DNA from: Roseiarcus fermentans
GTDB taxonomy: Bacteria > Pseudomonadota > Alphaproteobacteria > Rhizobiales > Beijerinckiaceae
Reading direction: 5' to 3'
DNA: 51,414 nucleotides
Assembly: GCF_003315135.1 (NCBI RefSeq)
Contig: NZ_QNRK01000046.1
Coordinates: 1-51,414 of the forward strand
Positions 34,766-42,916 of the stretch are shown here, piece after piece. The translations under genes were made by a program, and so were the position numbers. The notes beneath the pieces were generated by a model. That model made no database searches. It was given only the letters and a program-made list of their open reading frames with translations, and had not been told where the DNA came from. Numbering within the stretch: the first letter of the stretch is position 1; every line of letters starts with the position of its first letter.

Positions 34766-36448
34766 CTAGATCTTCCCTTCGCGGCGCATCAGCCGGAGCA
34801 CGGCGCCGAGCGTCGCCTTGAGCGAGGCCATGACGATGTTCGGGTCGATGCCGACGCCGTGCAGCGGCCGGTCGTCGCCGTCGTGGATCTCGACGTAGCT
34901 CGCGGCGGTGGCGTTGGCGCCGCGACCGACCGCGTGTTCGGAATAGTCGATGAACGAGAACTCGACCCCGAACGCCTTCTTCAGCGCGTCGACGAAGGCG
35001 TCGATCGGGCCGTTGCCCTCGCCCTCGATGGCGAAGGTCGTCCCGTCGGCCCGGCGCAGCGTCGCGACCAGCTCGCGGCTGTCCGGGCTCGTCGGCGCCG
35101 TCTGCTGCTTGACCAGCGTCAGCGGCGCGTCGTCGAGCAGGAACGAGCGGCGGAACAGCGCCCACAGCTCCGGCGAGGTCAATTCCTTGCCCTCGGAATC
35201 CATCAGCTCCTGGGCGATCTTCGAGAACTCGACCTGCAGCGTGCGCGGCAGGTCGAGCCCGTAGTCGGCCTTGATGATGTAGGCCATGCCGCCCTTGCCC
35301 GACTGGCTGTTGATGCGGATGACCGCCTCGTAGTCGCGGCCGACGTCCTTCGGGTCGATCGGCAGGTAGGGCACGAGGAACAGCGGGTCGTTGCGGGTCG
35401 CCTGCGCCTCGAAACCCTTCTTGATCGCGTCCTGATGCGAGCCCGAAAAGGCGGTGTAGACGAGGTCGCCCACGTAGGGGTGGCGCTGGTGGACCGGCAG
35501 CTGGTTGCAGTACTCGACGATCTCCTTGATCCGGTTGACGTCGCGCAGGTCGAGCTTCGGGTCGACCCCCTGGGTGAACAGGTTCAGCGCCATGGTGACG
35601 ATGTCGACGTTGCCGGTGCGCTCGCCGTTGCCGAACAGGGTCCCTTCGACCCGGTCGGCCCCGGCCATCAGCGCCAGTTCGGCGGCGGCGACCGCGGTGC
35701 CGCGGTCGTTGTGCGGGTGGACGGAGAGCAGCACGCTGTCGCGGTCGGAAATGTGGCGGCCGAACCACTCGAACTGGTCGGCGTAGGTGTTCGGGGTCGC
35801 CATCTCGACGGTCGCCGGCAGGTTGAGAATGAGCTTGTTGGCGGGCGTCGGGCGGATCACGTCCTTGACCGCCTCGCAGATTTCCAGCGCGAATTCGAGC
35901 TCGGTGCCGGTGAAGCTCTCGGGCGAGTATTCGAACTGGAACGCGGTCTCGGGATTGGCGGCGGCCAGCTCCCGGACCTGCCGGGCGGCCGCGACCGCGA
36001 TGTCGGTCACGCCCTTGCGGTCGGTGCGGAACACCACCTCGCGCTGCAGCGTCGAGGTCGAGTTGTAGAAGTGCAGGATGACCTTCTTCGCCCCCTTCAC
36101 CGCTTCGAACGTGCGCGCGATCAGCTCCGGCCGGCACTGGGTCAGCACCTGGATCGCGACGCCGTCGGGAATGGCGCCGCTGTCGATGATCGAGCGGACG
36201 AAATCGAAATCGGTCTGCGAGGCGGAGGGAAAGGCGACCTCGATCTCCTGGAAGCCCATGTCGGCGAGCAGCCGGAACATGCGGTTTTTGCGCTCGACGC
36301 CCATCGGCTCGATCAGCGCCTGGTTGCCGTCGCGCAGATCGACCGAGCACCAGATCGGCGCCGCATTGACGACGCGCGAGGGCCATTGCCGGTCGGGCAG
36401 GACGATCGGCTGGTAGGAGCGGTATTTGGAAATGTTCATCACGGTCAT
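34766..36448 (-). CDS. leuA: 2-isopropylmalate synthase (long, type 2 LeuA)
   Basis: A 560-residue enzyme that condenses acetyl-CoA with 2-oxoisovalerate, the first committed step of leucine synthesis. The barrel carries WCSVDLRDGNQALIEPM near the N-terminus. Metal-binding HPHNDRGTAVAAAELALMAGADRVEGTLFGNGERTGNVDI follows later. The C-terminal regulatory domain (about 430-560), which binds leucine, ends GVGIDPNIVMASLKATLGAVLRL. The length and the N-terminal KYRSYQPIVLPDRQWPSR mark the type 2 form. AGGGG precedes the ATG at 36448; another ATG three codons later lacks this. Confidence 0.95.
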   Translation of the reverse strand: MTVMNISKYRSYQPIVLPDRQWPSRVVNAAPIWCSVDLRDGNQALIEPMGVERKNRMFRLLADMGFQEIEVAFPSASQTDFDFVRSIIDSGAIPDGVAIQVLTQCRPELIARTFEAVKGAKKVILHFYNSTSTLQREVVFRTDRKGVTDIAVAAARQVRELAAANPETAFQFEYSPESFTGTELEFALEICEAVKDVIRPTPANKLILNLPATVEMATPNTYADQFEWFGRHISDRDSVLLSVHPHNDRGTAVAAAELALMAGADRVEGTLFGNGERTGNVDIVTMALNLFTQGVDPKLDLRDVNRIKEIVEYCNQLPVHQRHPYVGDLVYTAFSGSHQDAIKKGFEAQATRNDPLFLVPYLPIDPKDVGRDYEAVIRINSQSGKGGMAYIIKADYGLDLPRTLQVEFSKIAQELMDSEGKELTSPELWALFRRSFLLDDAPLTLVKQQTAPTSPDSRELVATLRRADGTTFAIEGEGNGPIDAFVDALKKAFGVEFSFIDYSEHAVGRGANATAASYVEIHDGDDRPLHGVGIDPNIVMASLKATLGAVLRLMRREGKI

Positions 36449-36469
36449 GACGACCCCTGAGGACTTTGC

Positions 36470-36596
36470 GGCGGCCCGGCGAAAACCGCCGGCCGCCTCG
36501 ACCCGTTGAAGGAGATGTTTTGAAGCGAAGGAGCGCGTCCCGGCGCTGTCAGAGCGCCGGGCGAGTAAGTCGCAGGGTCGTCGGCTGCGTTCGCAT
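36470..36596 (-). promoter_or_regulatory. Possible leader peptide and hairpins in the leuA 5' region
   Basis: A 15-codon frame (36596-36549), MRTQPTTLRLTRPAL, has three leucines and ends inside a perfect 9-bp hairpin (36539-36561, stem CCCGGCGCT). A second strong hairpin (about 36470-36497) lies just before the leuA ribosome-binding site. The layout recalls translation-coupled attenuation, but the leucine codons are not consecutive and no T-run follows the hairpins. Tentative. Confidence 0.35.
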
Positions 36597-36664
36597 GAGC
36601 CGCTATCAATCAGAGACGGGCGCAAAAATCAACCGGCTCGGCGCCGAAACGGCGCGGCCTCGGG

Positions 36665-36800
36665 TCACACCACGCCCCGGACGACCGGCCTGCCCTCCCG
36701 CCACGCCCGCAGGGCGTCCCGGAGATACTCCAACCGTCCGCGACCGCCTCCAGGATTGCGATCGCCCTCTCCGTGTCGAGCGCGAGACGGGCGGTTGCCG
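36665..36800 (-). pseudogene. Decayed gene remnant, copy 1
   Basis: Reading leftward, one frame gives ATARLALDTERAIAILEAVADG and, after a frameshift, RLEYLRDALRAWREGRPVV then RGVV and stop at 36665-36667. The same protein end is seen in copy 2 (37834-38125) and in part in copy 3 (38386-38440). The 5' part is not recognisable. Family unknown. Confidence 0.6.
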
Positions 36801-36933
36801 CTCGCGCCGCACGACCGGGTTCGGCTCGTCGAGCAGCGGAAGCAGGCGACCGAGCCGGCCGCCGCCTTCGCTCTTCTTTTCGCCTCGTCGCGGAGCCCGT
36901 CGGCCCGGCCGCGCCGCCGCGAACCCGCCGGCG

Positions 36934-36957
36934 ATGTTCACACCGATATGTTCACAC
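36934..36957. promoter_or_regulatory. Tandem ATGTTCACAC sites and possible promoter before the PEP-CTERM gene
   Basis: ATGTTCACAC occurs at 36934-36943 and 36948-36957, 14 bp apart, directly followed by TTGACA (36958-36963), a perfect -35 element, about 55 bp before the ATG at 37018. This could be an activator site and promoter. The -10 is unclear (CAGATT at 17 bp spacing). Confidence 0.45.
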
Positions 36958-37017
36958 TTGACACGGTCGCGAAGACCGAGCAGATTGCCCGCTTTAATAC
37001 GGTCAGGAATTGCAATT

Positions 37018-37581
37018 ATGAGGATTTTCATCACGACTCTTGCGGCAGGGGCGGCTCTGCTGGGGGCGGCGGCGGCGTCGGCGACAACCTACGACGTATC
37101 CTTCACGTCGAAGCAAGCTGCCGGACCCTACGGGGATCACGGCAAGATCACGGGAACGATGGTGGTGAACAGCGCCGGGGTCGTGACCGCCTTCACCGGC
37201 ACGGCCAGCGACTTTCTCGACGGCTGGCCGGGCGGTTCGGTCTGGGACGGGCCGGTGACCCTGGGTCAGGGATCCAAGAGTCCCATCTTCACGCCGCTCG
37301 ACGACACGTTCTCGACCACGTCTCCCTATTTCACGGGGGAAGGGATCGGGCTGGTGGGGACCGGAACCCGGAACGCCGGTTACAATTACCGGCTCTACAA
37401 CGACTATGGCCCACAGATGACCTGGTTCGGCGACAGCGGCCTCAATGCGATCGCTGTCCAATACACGGTCGAAGCGACGGCCGTTCCCGAGGCGTCGACC
37501 TGGGCGATGATGGCGATCGGCTTCGCCGTCTTCGGAGTGGCGGCGGTCGGCGCTCGTCGCCGGTCGGCCGCGCTCGCCTGA
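37018..37581 (+). CDS. PEPxxWA-CTERM sorted exported protein
   Basis: A 187-residue protein with signal peptide MRIFITTLAAGAALLGAAAASA and a beta-rich middle. The C-terminal sorting signal has PEASTWA (157-163), a hydrophobic helix AMMAIGFAVFGVAAVGA and a basic end RRR. This tripartite signal is that of PEPxxWA-CTERM proteins, which are processed by an exosortase and sent to the surface, often with exopolysaccharide. No exosortase gene is in the window. The gene sits between decayed gene remnants. The role of the mature part is unknown. Confidence 0.85.
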   Translation: MRIFITTLAAGAALLGAAAASATTYDVSFTSKQAAGPYGDHGKITGTMVVNSAGVVTAFTGTASDFLDGWPGGSVWDGPVTLGQGSKSPIFTPLDDTFSTTSPYFTGEGIGLVGTGTRNAGYNYRLYNDYGPQMTWFGDSGLNAIAVQYTVEATAVPEASTWAMMAIGFAVFGVAAVGARRRSAALA

Positions 37582-37833
37582 GACTGATCGCTCGGGCGCC
37601 GCCGCCGAAGACGTTTCGCCGCTTCCGGCCAGCAGCGCCGCGAGGGACGGGCCGGGCGCCGAATCGAAAACCCGAAGCCTCCCGATCAGGCGGCGATCCG
37701 TAGCGGAAGCCGCGAAACGCCGTCGAGTTTCCGTAACGCGCCTCGCGATTTCATGCGCCTCCGGCGCGATGCGCGCGTCGAGGCGGGCCGCGCGGGCATG
37801 GTCGCGCTCATGCGCGATCGGCTTCGCCTCGGG

Positions 37834-38125
37834 TCACACCACGCCCCAGATCACCGTCTGCCCTGCGCGCCACCTTTCCAAGGCGCGGGTCGCAGCCCAC
37901 GCTTCCGGGGGAGCGCGAAACCTCTCCGGGCCCTCCGCCGTGGCCTCGAGAATTGCGATCGCCTTCTCGGTGTCGAGCGCGAGGCAGGCCGTCGCGGAAA
38001 ATTCCGGCAGCGATTTCTTTCACATTGATCTTCATCGGATTTCCCATTTGCCGGGCGTCGGCTTTGAAGCGCTCGATGAGTTGCGCGTTGGTCGAAGCCT
38101 GGATTTCCCCGGCATGCGCGCTCAT
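37834..38125 (-). pseudogene. Small gene with a single frameshift, copy 2 of the decayed family
   Basis: From an ATG at 38125 the frame reads MSAHAGEIQASTNAQLIERF, continues to MKINVKE, then shifts. In the next frame it continues SLPEFSATACLALDTEKAIA, then RALERWRAGQTVIWGVV and stop (37834-37836). The total of 292 bp is one base more than a whole number of codons. Removing one A from GAAATCG near 38019 would restore a protein of about 96 residues. Its end matches copy 1. Family not recognised; it may be a recent inactivation or a sequencing error. Confidence 0.65.
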
Positions 38126-38385
38126 TTCCGGACTCCGGCGTCTCGCAAGGCTTGCAGACCGAACGCCCGCCGGGATTCGCTCGCGCGCACTCCCCTCTGC
38201 GATCGACAGCAGCATTAGAACATAACAAGAACATACAATCAAGCCCCGCGTCCCCTTTCTGGCGCCCGAGCGTTGCGCGAGGCGATCGCGCGTCGACAGC
38301 CGCCGGCGCGCGCCGGGCGCTGCGAGCGTTCGCCCCGCGGGACCGAGCGCCGCGCCGACGCGTTTGCAGCAATCGCACCACGCGC

Positions 38386-38440
38386 CCCGGATGACCGGCC
38401 CGCCCGCCGGCCACGCCCGCAAGGCGTCCAGGGACCCACG
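38386..38440 (-). pseudogene. Decayed gene remnant, copy 3 (last about 18 codons)
   Basis: The leftward strand encodes LDALRAWPAGGPVIRGAW, matching LRDALRAWREGRPVVRGVV of copy 1. No further homology upstream is visible. Confidence 0.45.
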
Positions 38441-38654
38441 CAAGGGCCGCCGCGTCCGGCAGGATTTGCGCCGCGTCAATTCCCGGCGGCGGCGACGCGC
38501 TAAGGCTGTCGGCGAAATGAGGCGCGCCTCGCCGCCGGGTGGTGCAATCCGGAACACTGACATGCTAGTCTCCCCGAGGGGACGAAGCGGCCCCCCGGGT
38601 GAAGACCGCGACAAGGCGTCCGCCCGGGACTGTAGCGACTGAGGAGGGTTTTCC

Positions 38655-40280
38655 ATGGCTCCGCGCAAAGTGCTGATGGCGGCGAGCGGCGATCTGCGCC
38701 AGAGCGCCAACGAGACCTGTTGGCCGGCGCAGGCGGCGATGGAAGCCCAGGTGACGGAAGCGCTGGCGGCGTTCGGCGTCGAAGTCGAGCGCGCCCACCC
38801 CTACGACCCCGCCCGCCGGCACGGCTTCATCGCCAGCCAGAAGGAAGGCCTCGAGATTTTTTCGCGGATCGATTCCGCAACGCCGATCATCGTCGCCGAG
38901 GCGGTGTGGCAATACTCCAACCACGTCCTGCCCGGCCTGATCGGCCATCGCGCGCCGATCCTCACCGTCGCCAACTGGTCCGGTCAGTGGCCCGGCCTCG
39001 TCGGCATGCTGAACCTGAACGGCTCGCTGACCAAGGCCGGCGTCCCCTACTCCACCCTGTGGAGCGAAACCTTTTCGGACGACGCCTTCAAGACCCGACT
39101 GCACGAATGGCTGGAGACCGGCCGCGTCACCCACGACCTCTCGCATGTCCATCCCTTCGATCCCGCCGCGGCGCCGGCAAAGGCCCGCGCGGCGGCGAGC
39201 GAGGTGGCGCAGGATCTCCGCCGACGCAAGGCGATCATGGGCGTCTTCGACGAGGGCTGCATGGGGATGTACAACGCCATCATCCCGGACGAGCTCCTGT
39301 TCCCCCTCGGCGTGTTCAAGGAGCGGCTGTCGCAGTCCGCCCTCTACGCCGCCGCGCGCGAGGTGTCCGACCGCGAGGCGCACGGGGTGTACGACTGGCT
39401 CGTGGCCAGGGGTATGACCTTCCACTTCGGCAATGACCCGGAGACGGATCTCACCCTCGACCAGGTGCTCGACCAGTGCCGCATGTACATCGCCGCCGCC
39501 CGGATGGCGGAGACGTTTGGCTGCGACATGATCGGCATCCAGTACCAGCAGGGCCTGAAGGACCTGACGCCGGCCTCCGACCTCGCCGAGGGGATGCTCA
39601 ACAACGACGACCGCCCGCCGGTCGCGACCGCCGACGGCCGCGTCATTCGCGACGGCCGGGCGATTGTCCACTTCAACGAGGTCGACGAATGCGCCGGCCT
39701 CGACGCCCTGTTCACCAACCGCATCCACCGCGCGCTCGGCCAGCCGGTCGAGACGACGCTGCACGACATCCGCTGGGGCGACGCCGACCGCAGCGGCTCG
39801 ACCGACGACTACGTCTGGGTGTTCGAGATTTCCGGCGCCGCGCCCCCCGCCCACCACATCGGTGGATGGGCGGGCACCGACAGCCTGCGCCAGCCGCCGA
39901 TGTATTTTCGGCTCGGCGGCGGCACCGTGCGCGGGATCGCCAAGCCCGGCCCGATCGTCTGGTCGCGCGTCTATGTCGAGGACGGCCGGCTGAAAATGGA
40001 CCTCGGCCGCGCCCATGTCGCCGAACTGCCCCGGGCGGAGACGGAGCGGCGCTGGACCAGCACCACGCCGCAATGGCCGATCATGCACGCGGTGCTGCAC
40101 GGCGTGTCGCGCGACCAGCTGATGGCGCGCCACAAGGCCAACCACGTCCAGGTCGCCTACGCCAATTCGGACGCCGAGGCCGACCTGGCCATGGCGGCGA
40201 AGGCCTCGCTCGCCGCCGAACTCGGCCTCGAGGTGGCGCTGTGCGGCGCGAAGCCGGACGGGACGCCGCTGTTGCACTGA
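38655..40280 (+). CDS. L-fucose/L-arabinose isomerase-superfamily-like protein
   Basis: A 541-residue cytoplasmic protein with no signal or membrane segment. The early part ([62 protein letters not shown]) resembles the N-terminal sugar-binding Rossmann layers of fucose/arabinose isomerases. Later, [34 protein letters not shown] and [16 protein letters not shown] carry acidic residues where these enzymes bind metal. I assign the superfamily from this pattern only; substrate and activity are not established. It stands alone before the AT-rich island. Confidence 0.6.
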   Translation: MAPRKVLMAASGDLRQSANETCWPAQAAMEAQVTEALAAFGVEVERAHPYDPARRHGFIASQKEGLEIFSRIDSATPIIVAEAVWQYSNHVLPGLIGHRAPILTVANWSGQWPGLVGMLNLNGSLTKAGVPYSTLWSETFSDDAFKTRLHEWLETGRVTHDLSHVHPFDPAAAPAKARAAASEVAQDLRRRKAIMGVFDEGCMGMYNAIIPDELLFPLGVFKERLSQSALYAAAREVSDREAHGVYDWLVARGMTFHFGNDPETDLTLDQVLDQCRMYIAAARMAETFGCDMIGIQYQQGLKDLTPASDLAEGMLNNDDRPPVATADGRVIRDGRAIVHFNEVDECAGLDALFTNRIHRALGQPVETTLHDIRWGDADRSGSTDDYVWVFEISGAAPPAHHIGGWAGTDSLRQPPMYFRLGGGTVRGIAKPGPIVWSRVYVEDGRLKMDLGRAHVAELPRAETERRWTSTTPQWPIMHAVLHGVSRDQLMARHKANHVQVAYANSDAEADLAMAAKASLAAELGLEVALCGAKPDGTPLLH

Positions 40281-40983
40281 CGGCCGGGGCGACGCACAGA
40301 ACCGATCGCGTGTTGGAGCCGCGGTCGATGACCGCGGTCCCCGCTCAACCAGCGCGTGTACGCCCCCGTATTGCTGACGGCCACGATGACCGACCGCGAC
40401 GCCGCCCTCCCCCTCTTGCGGCACGCTGGCGGGTGAAACTCCGACGTTCCTGCGCCGACGACCGGAATCGACGGAAGGTCGCCATGGCAAGATCGCCGCC
40501 GCCAACGGCGCAAGTCCGCAGGTAAGCAGGCATTGGCTCCAGGGGCGGTCTCCCCTTTGTGATCCAGATAACAGCGTTACGAACCGGGGCCCGTATAAAC
40601 CGCCTCTCATGAGTTGGACGGCTGTCCTTATTCGCTCCTGCAAACGCAATACGATAATTTTACAAACCACGATCTAACACCGGATACCAAATCATGTTGG
40701 ATGGCGCCGCGGCGACTGCGCATGAATGTCTACGATTATCGCGGCTTATGGACTTATCGGTGCTGCCCATCGGCTGGTCGGCATCTTTCGATAGTCGGAT
40801 TATGCTTCAGGACGCCTCAGTAAATATACGTAATAGTACGTATATACCGGACAAAACATACCGAGCACTGTGCTCATCAAGCACGGAAGTATTCGCTTGT
40901 TATGATCGCTTGGCAATTACCAATCGCGATCATTTGCAACGGCGGCCGCTATTTGGTTCGAGCGACAGAAAGAGAGGTCGTTC
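40281..40983. other. Left border of the AT-rich island, no supported gene
   Basis: The first 250 bp keep the GC-rich character and include a perfect 8-bp hairpin (40319-40337, CCGCGGTC-GAT-GACCGCGG), a possible terminator for the isomerase-like gene. From about 40560 the base composition falls sharply and stays low to about 42920. Open frames of 69 and 97 codons occur here but show no coding signature. No tRNA or direct repeat marking an integration site was seen. Confidence 0.55.
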
Positions 40984-41211
40984 ATGAATGTGAAACATAC
41001 ATACGAAGGGGAATCGGGCAACGAGAGCTTACAAGAGGCTATTGAGGCGGCCCTCCGGATGCTCGCAGCAGACCTTAACCAAGGCGGCGTCAGGGATGCT
41101 TCTGCGTCCTGGGCCATCAGCGAGATATCCGGCACGCATGGCGGATTGGCAGGTTCCCGCAGCATCAAGGTGACGATCGCTTCAGAACGCACCCCGCCCT
41201 GGGGCGCCTAG
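40984..41211 (+). CDS. Dodecin-like small protein
   Basis: A 75-residue protein with GAGAGG upstream of the ATG. The pattern SLQEAIEAALRMLAADL (15-31), ASWAISEISG (41-50) and GSRSIKVTIASERT resembles dodecins: a Ser-Glu-Ala helix, a Trp-containing strand, then an alternating final strand. Dodecins are flavin- or coenzyme-A-binding 12-mers. The match is by layout only and the family's usual first strand (VYKVIELVG-like) is replaced. First possible gene of the AT-rich island, transcribed like the others. Confidence 0.5.
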   Translation: MNVKHTYEGESGNESLQEAIEAALRMLAADLNQGGVRDASASWAISEISGTHGGLAGSRSIKVTIASERTPPWGA

Positions 41212-41547
41212 CTGAAGCGGCTTGCACCGCTCCCTCGCTCTTCCGAAACACGGGATTGAAACGGAGCCATGGTCGAGCCGCTAAGGCGGCGCCAGACGAA
41301 AGGGGCGACCGATCGATAGGCTTGGCTTAACGCGCCACTGCTGCTCGTCAACAGGCCAATGTCACGATGGATTTCGCAGCCGACACCAACAATTGCTTTA
41401 CGCTTCTCTGCCACACGCCCCATCAGGCTGATCCGATATTACGGCGGCAGGCATTGCGACTTATCACATTATATCTGGTCGATCGCATCCCTGCAATACG
41501 CAATCCGCCTCGGGGGCGGGCACGACACATTGTAAGGAGTCTTCCTT
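41212..41547. other. Gene-free spacer before the CVNH lectin gene
   Basis: It should contain the promoter of the CVNH cassette. A 78-codon frame crosses it (41367-41603), but it overlaps the lectin start and has no coding character. Nothing else is recognised. Confidence 0.5.
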
Positions 41548-41868
41548 ATGGGCGATTTTTCGCATTCGTGCCAACATCCTCAATACGATCCTCAATCCAC
41601 TGAACTTCACGCTGAGTGCCGAACCTATGGCTTCTTTGGAACGTATCAGCCAACAACACTCCTTCTAGATCAGTATATCGGTAATATAAATGGACGTCTG
41701 ATGTTCGTTTCTTATCGTTTCTCTGCAACCTGCAAAAATTGTCGCCTTGGTGGCGAAGGTAACATATTACAATGTTATTGCGAGACAGAAAATGGTGATT
41801 GGATTTCAACAGAACTAGCCTTAGACGAGAGGATCGAGAACAATGACGGACACCTCAAATTTAAGTAG
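41548..41868 (+). CDS. Cyanovirin-N homology (CVNH) domain lectin
   Basis: A 106-residue protein consisting of one complete CVNH domain. The first repeat runs GDFSHSCQH ... LHAECRTYG ... TTLLLDQYIGNINGRLMF (residues 2-53). The second runs RFSATCKNCRLGG ... LQCYCETENGDWISTELALD ... ERIENNDGHLKF (57-105). This mirrors cyanovirin-N, with its FSQTC, LxxxC, LDxxIxNxDGxL signatures in each half. Six cysteines (8, 24, 62, 65, 76, 78) include the two pairs expected for disulfides. CVNH proteins bind mannose-rich glycans. No signal peptide is present. AAGGAG precedes the ATG. The 3' end overlaps the next gene by 26 bp. Confidence 0.9.
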   Translation: MGDFSHSCQHPQYDPQSTELHAECRTYGFFGTYQPTTLLLDQYIGNINGRLMFVSYRFSATCKNCRLGGEGNILQCYCETENGDWISTELALDERIENNDGHLKFK

Positions 41869-42382
41869 ACGCGCCGAGCCACGGAGCGCGTCGGCCCCGA
41901 TATCAGCTGCAACCGCCTCGCCGCCGATCCAGGCGCGAGATGTTCTCGCCAGTTTAACACGCTTGCAATCTGGACTTGTAATGAGCGTTATTGTAACGTC
42001 TGCCTTTATTTTTGTTCCTCCTCCCGCTAAAGCGACAACGGCAATTAGCGGATGTGACAACCAATCGCTTGCAACTGTATTGGTCGTTAATAGAGAACAC
42101 ACTGCCGACAGCGCGTACGTATCACCACGAACGTATGCCAAAAATTGTTATATGTGGATATCGCAGCATAAAGACAAGCCTGTGAGCGTGCAGACCGGGC
42201 GAGGAAACTGCATCATTTGGGACAGTAACTATAAACTCATGGGCCAGTGGGACGATGGTTCAGCGGAGTTCAAAATTAACGACGCGAGCGATGGCAAAGA
42301 TTATAGACTAATCATAGAGAGTACTGGAAACATTCGTTTTGAACAATGCAAGGGGACTGGGCAGGGAAAATGTGACGAGTGA
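41843..42382 (+). CDS. Cysteine-rich exported protein of unknown family
   Basis: A 179-residue protein overlapping the lectin gene, so probably translationally coupled to it. A polar 42-residue start precedes a hydrophobic segment (about 44-60, LVMSVIVTSAFIFVPPPAKA) ending in an AKA cleavage-like site at 62-64. A shorter start at the ATG at 41981 would give a conventional signal peptide. The mature part is small, with five cysteines (71, 102, 123, 169, 177) and a beta-rich segment NCIIWDSNYKLMGQWDDGSA. I do not recognise the family. Position between a lectin and a papain-fold protein suggests an envelope or extracellular partner. Confidence 0.75.
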   Translation: MTDTSNLSRRAEPRSASAPISAATASPPIQARDVLASLTRLQSGLVMSVIVTSAFIFVPPPAKATTAISGCDNQSLATVLVVNREHTADSAYVSPRTYAKNCYMWISQHKDKPVSVQTGRGNCIIWDSNYKLMGQWDDGSAEFKINDASDGKDYRLIIESTGNIRFEQCKGTGQGKCDE

Positions 42383-42421
42383 TTGCGCCGTGGCAGACGT
42401 TGATATCGGGAGGAAATCCTC

Positions 42422-42916
42422 ATGCCTCATTCATCGACACCAAAATATTGGCTTTTGCTAAGTATTTTTGTAATTTTAGGTTCAAATCTTATTGTTCATT
42501 CCGCAAAAGCGCAGCAGGATGGTGATTGCTCTATGCATGCAATTGGTTATCTTGTTGGGATACCGCCAGAAGAAGTTGCTGCTAGAACTGGATATATGCA
42601 AGGACCCTCCCATAATGAGAGTGATATAACCGATATGATGGCGCGGCTCAATATCGGCAACGGGATGCATCCTCATTTCACTTCACGGCAAGCCGCCTAC
42701 GACTACATGAATGCTCGTAACGATGGTCGTGACACATACTATATCATTGCTTATATTCCTCCCGGAGAAGGGGTCGGTCATGTCATTGATGCAAGATCAA
42801 GTGTTGCGGGGTCAAGTCGCCGCCTGACTTTTATTGATTGTCAGCAACTGAACAATAACGAACCCCCTGATAACTGTCCTCTTTATATCGTCTGGTTCGG
42901 GCGGTTCCTTCCCTGA
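42422..42916 (+). CDS. Exported papain-fold protein resembling Tox-PL
   Basis: A 164-residue protein with signal peptide (residues 1-30, cleavage after SAKA) and a small papain-like domain. C36 in QQDGDCSMHAIGYLVGIPPE, H120 in GEGVGHVIDARS and D139 followed by CQQ in LTFIDCQQ have the order and context of the Cys-His-Asp triad of papain-fold toxins (Tox-PL, glutamine deamidase-like): Cys then a hydrophobic helix, GH(x)(hydrophobic)(N/D), and (F/Y)(L/I)DxQ. GGGAGG precedes the ATG, and the gene is 39 bp after the previous one. It could deamidate or cleave a target protein. A peptidase role is equally possible. Confidence 0.65.
   Translation: MPHSSTPKYWLLLSIFVILGSNLIVHSAKAQQDGDCSMHAIGYLVGIPPEEVAARTGYMQGPSHNESDITDMMARLNIGNGMHPHFTSRQAAYDYMNARNDGRDTYYIIAYIPPGEGVGHVIDARSSVAGSSRRLTFIDCQQLNNNEPPDNCPLYIVWFGRFLP

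Larger units (their letters stand above)
37582..38654. other. Gene-poor region with decayed gene copies
   Basis: About 1.1 kb with no intact gene. It contains remnant copy 2 (37834-38125), remnant copy 3 (38386-38440) and, between them near 38215-38250, a short AT-rich patch. The last 100 bp should include the promoter of the gene at 38655, which has GGAGGG before its ATG. Confidence 0.6.

Noticed and set aside
40313-40513. Minus-strand peptide containing a GDRGHRPRLQHA stretch
   Set aside because: Frame lies in the spacer after the isomerase-like gene and reads through its antisense strand; no start signal or family match.
40614-40987. Two open frames of 69 and 97 codons at the left of the AT-rich island
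   Set aside because: No ribosome-binding site, no hydrophobic or domain pattern, and the second overlaps the dodecin-like start; not supportable as genes.
41367-41603. 78-codon frame upstream of the CVNH gene
   Set aside because: Overlaps the lectin start in another frame and shows no coding signature.
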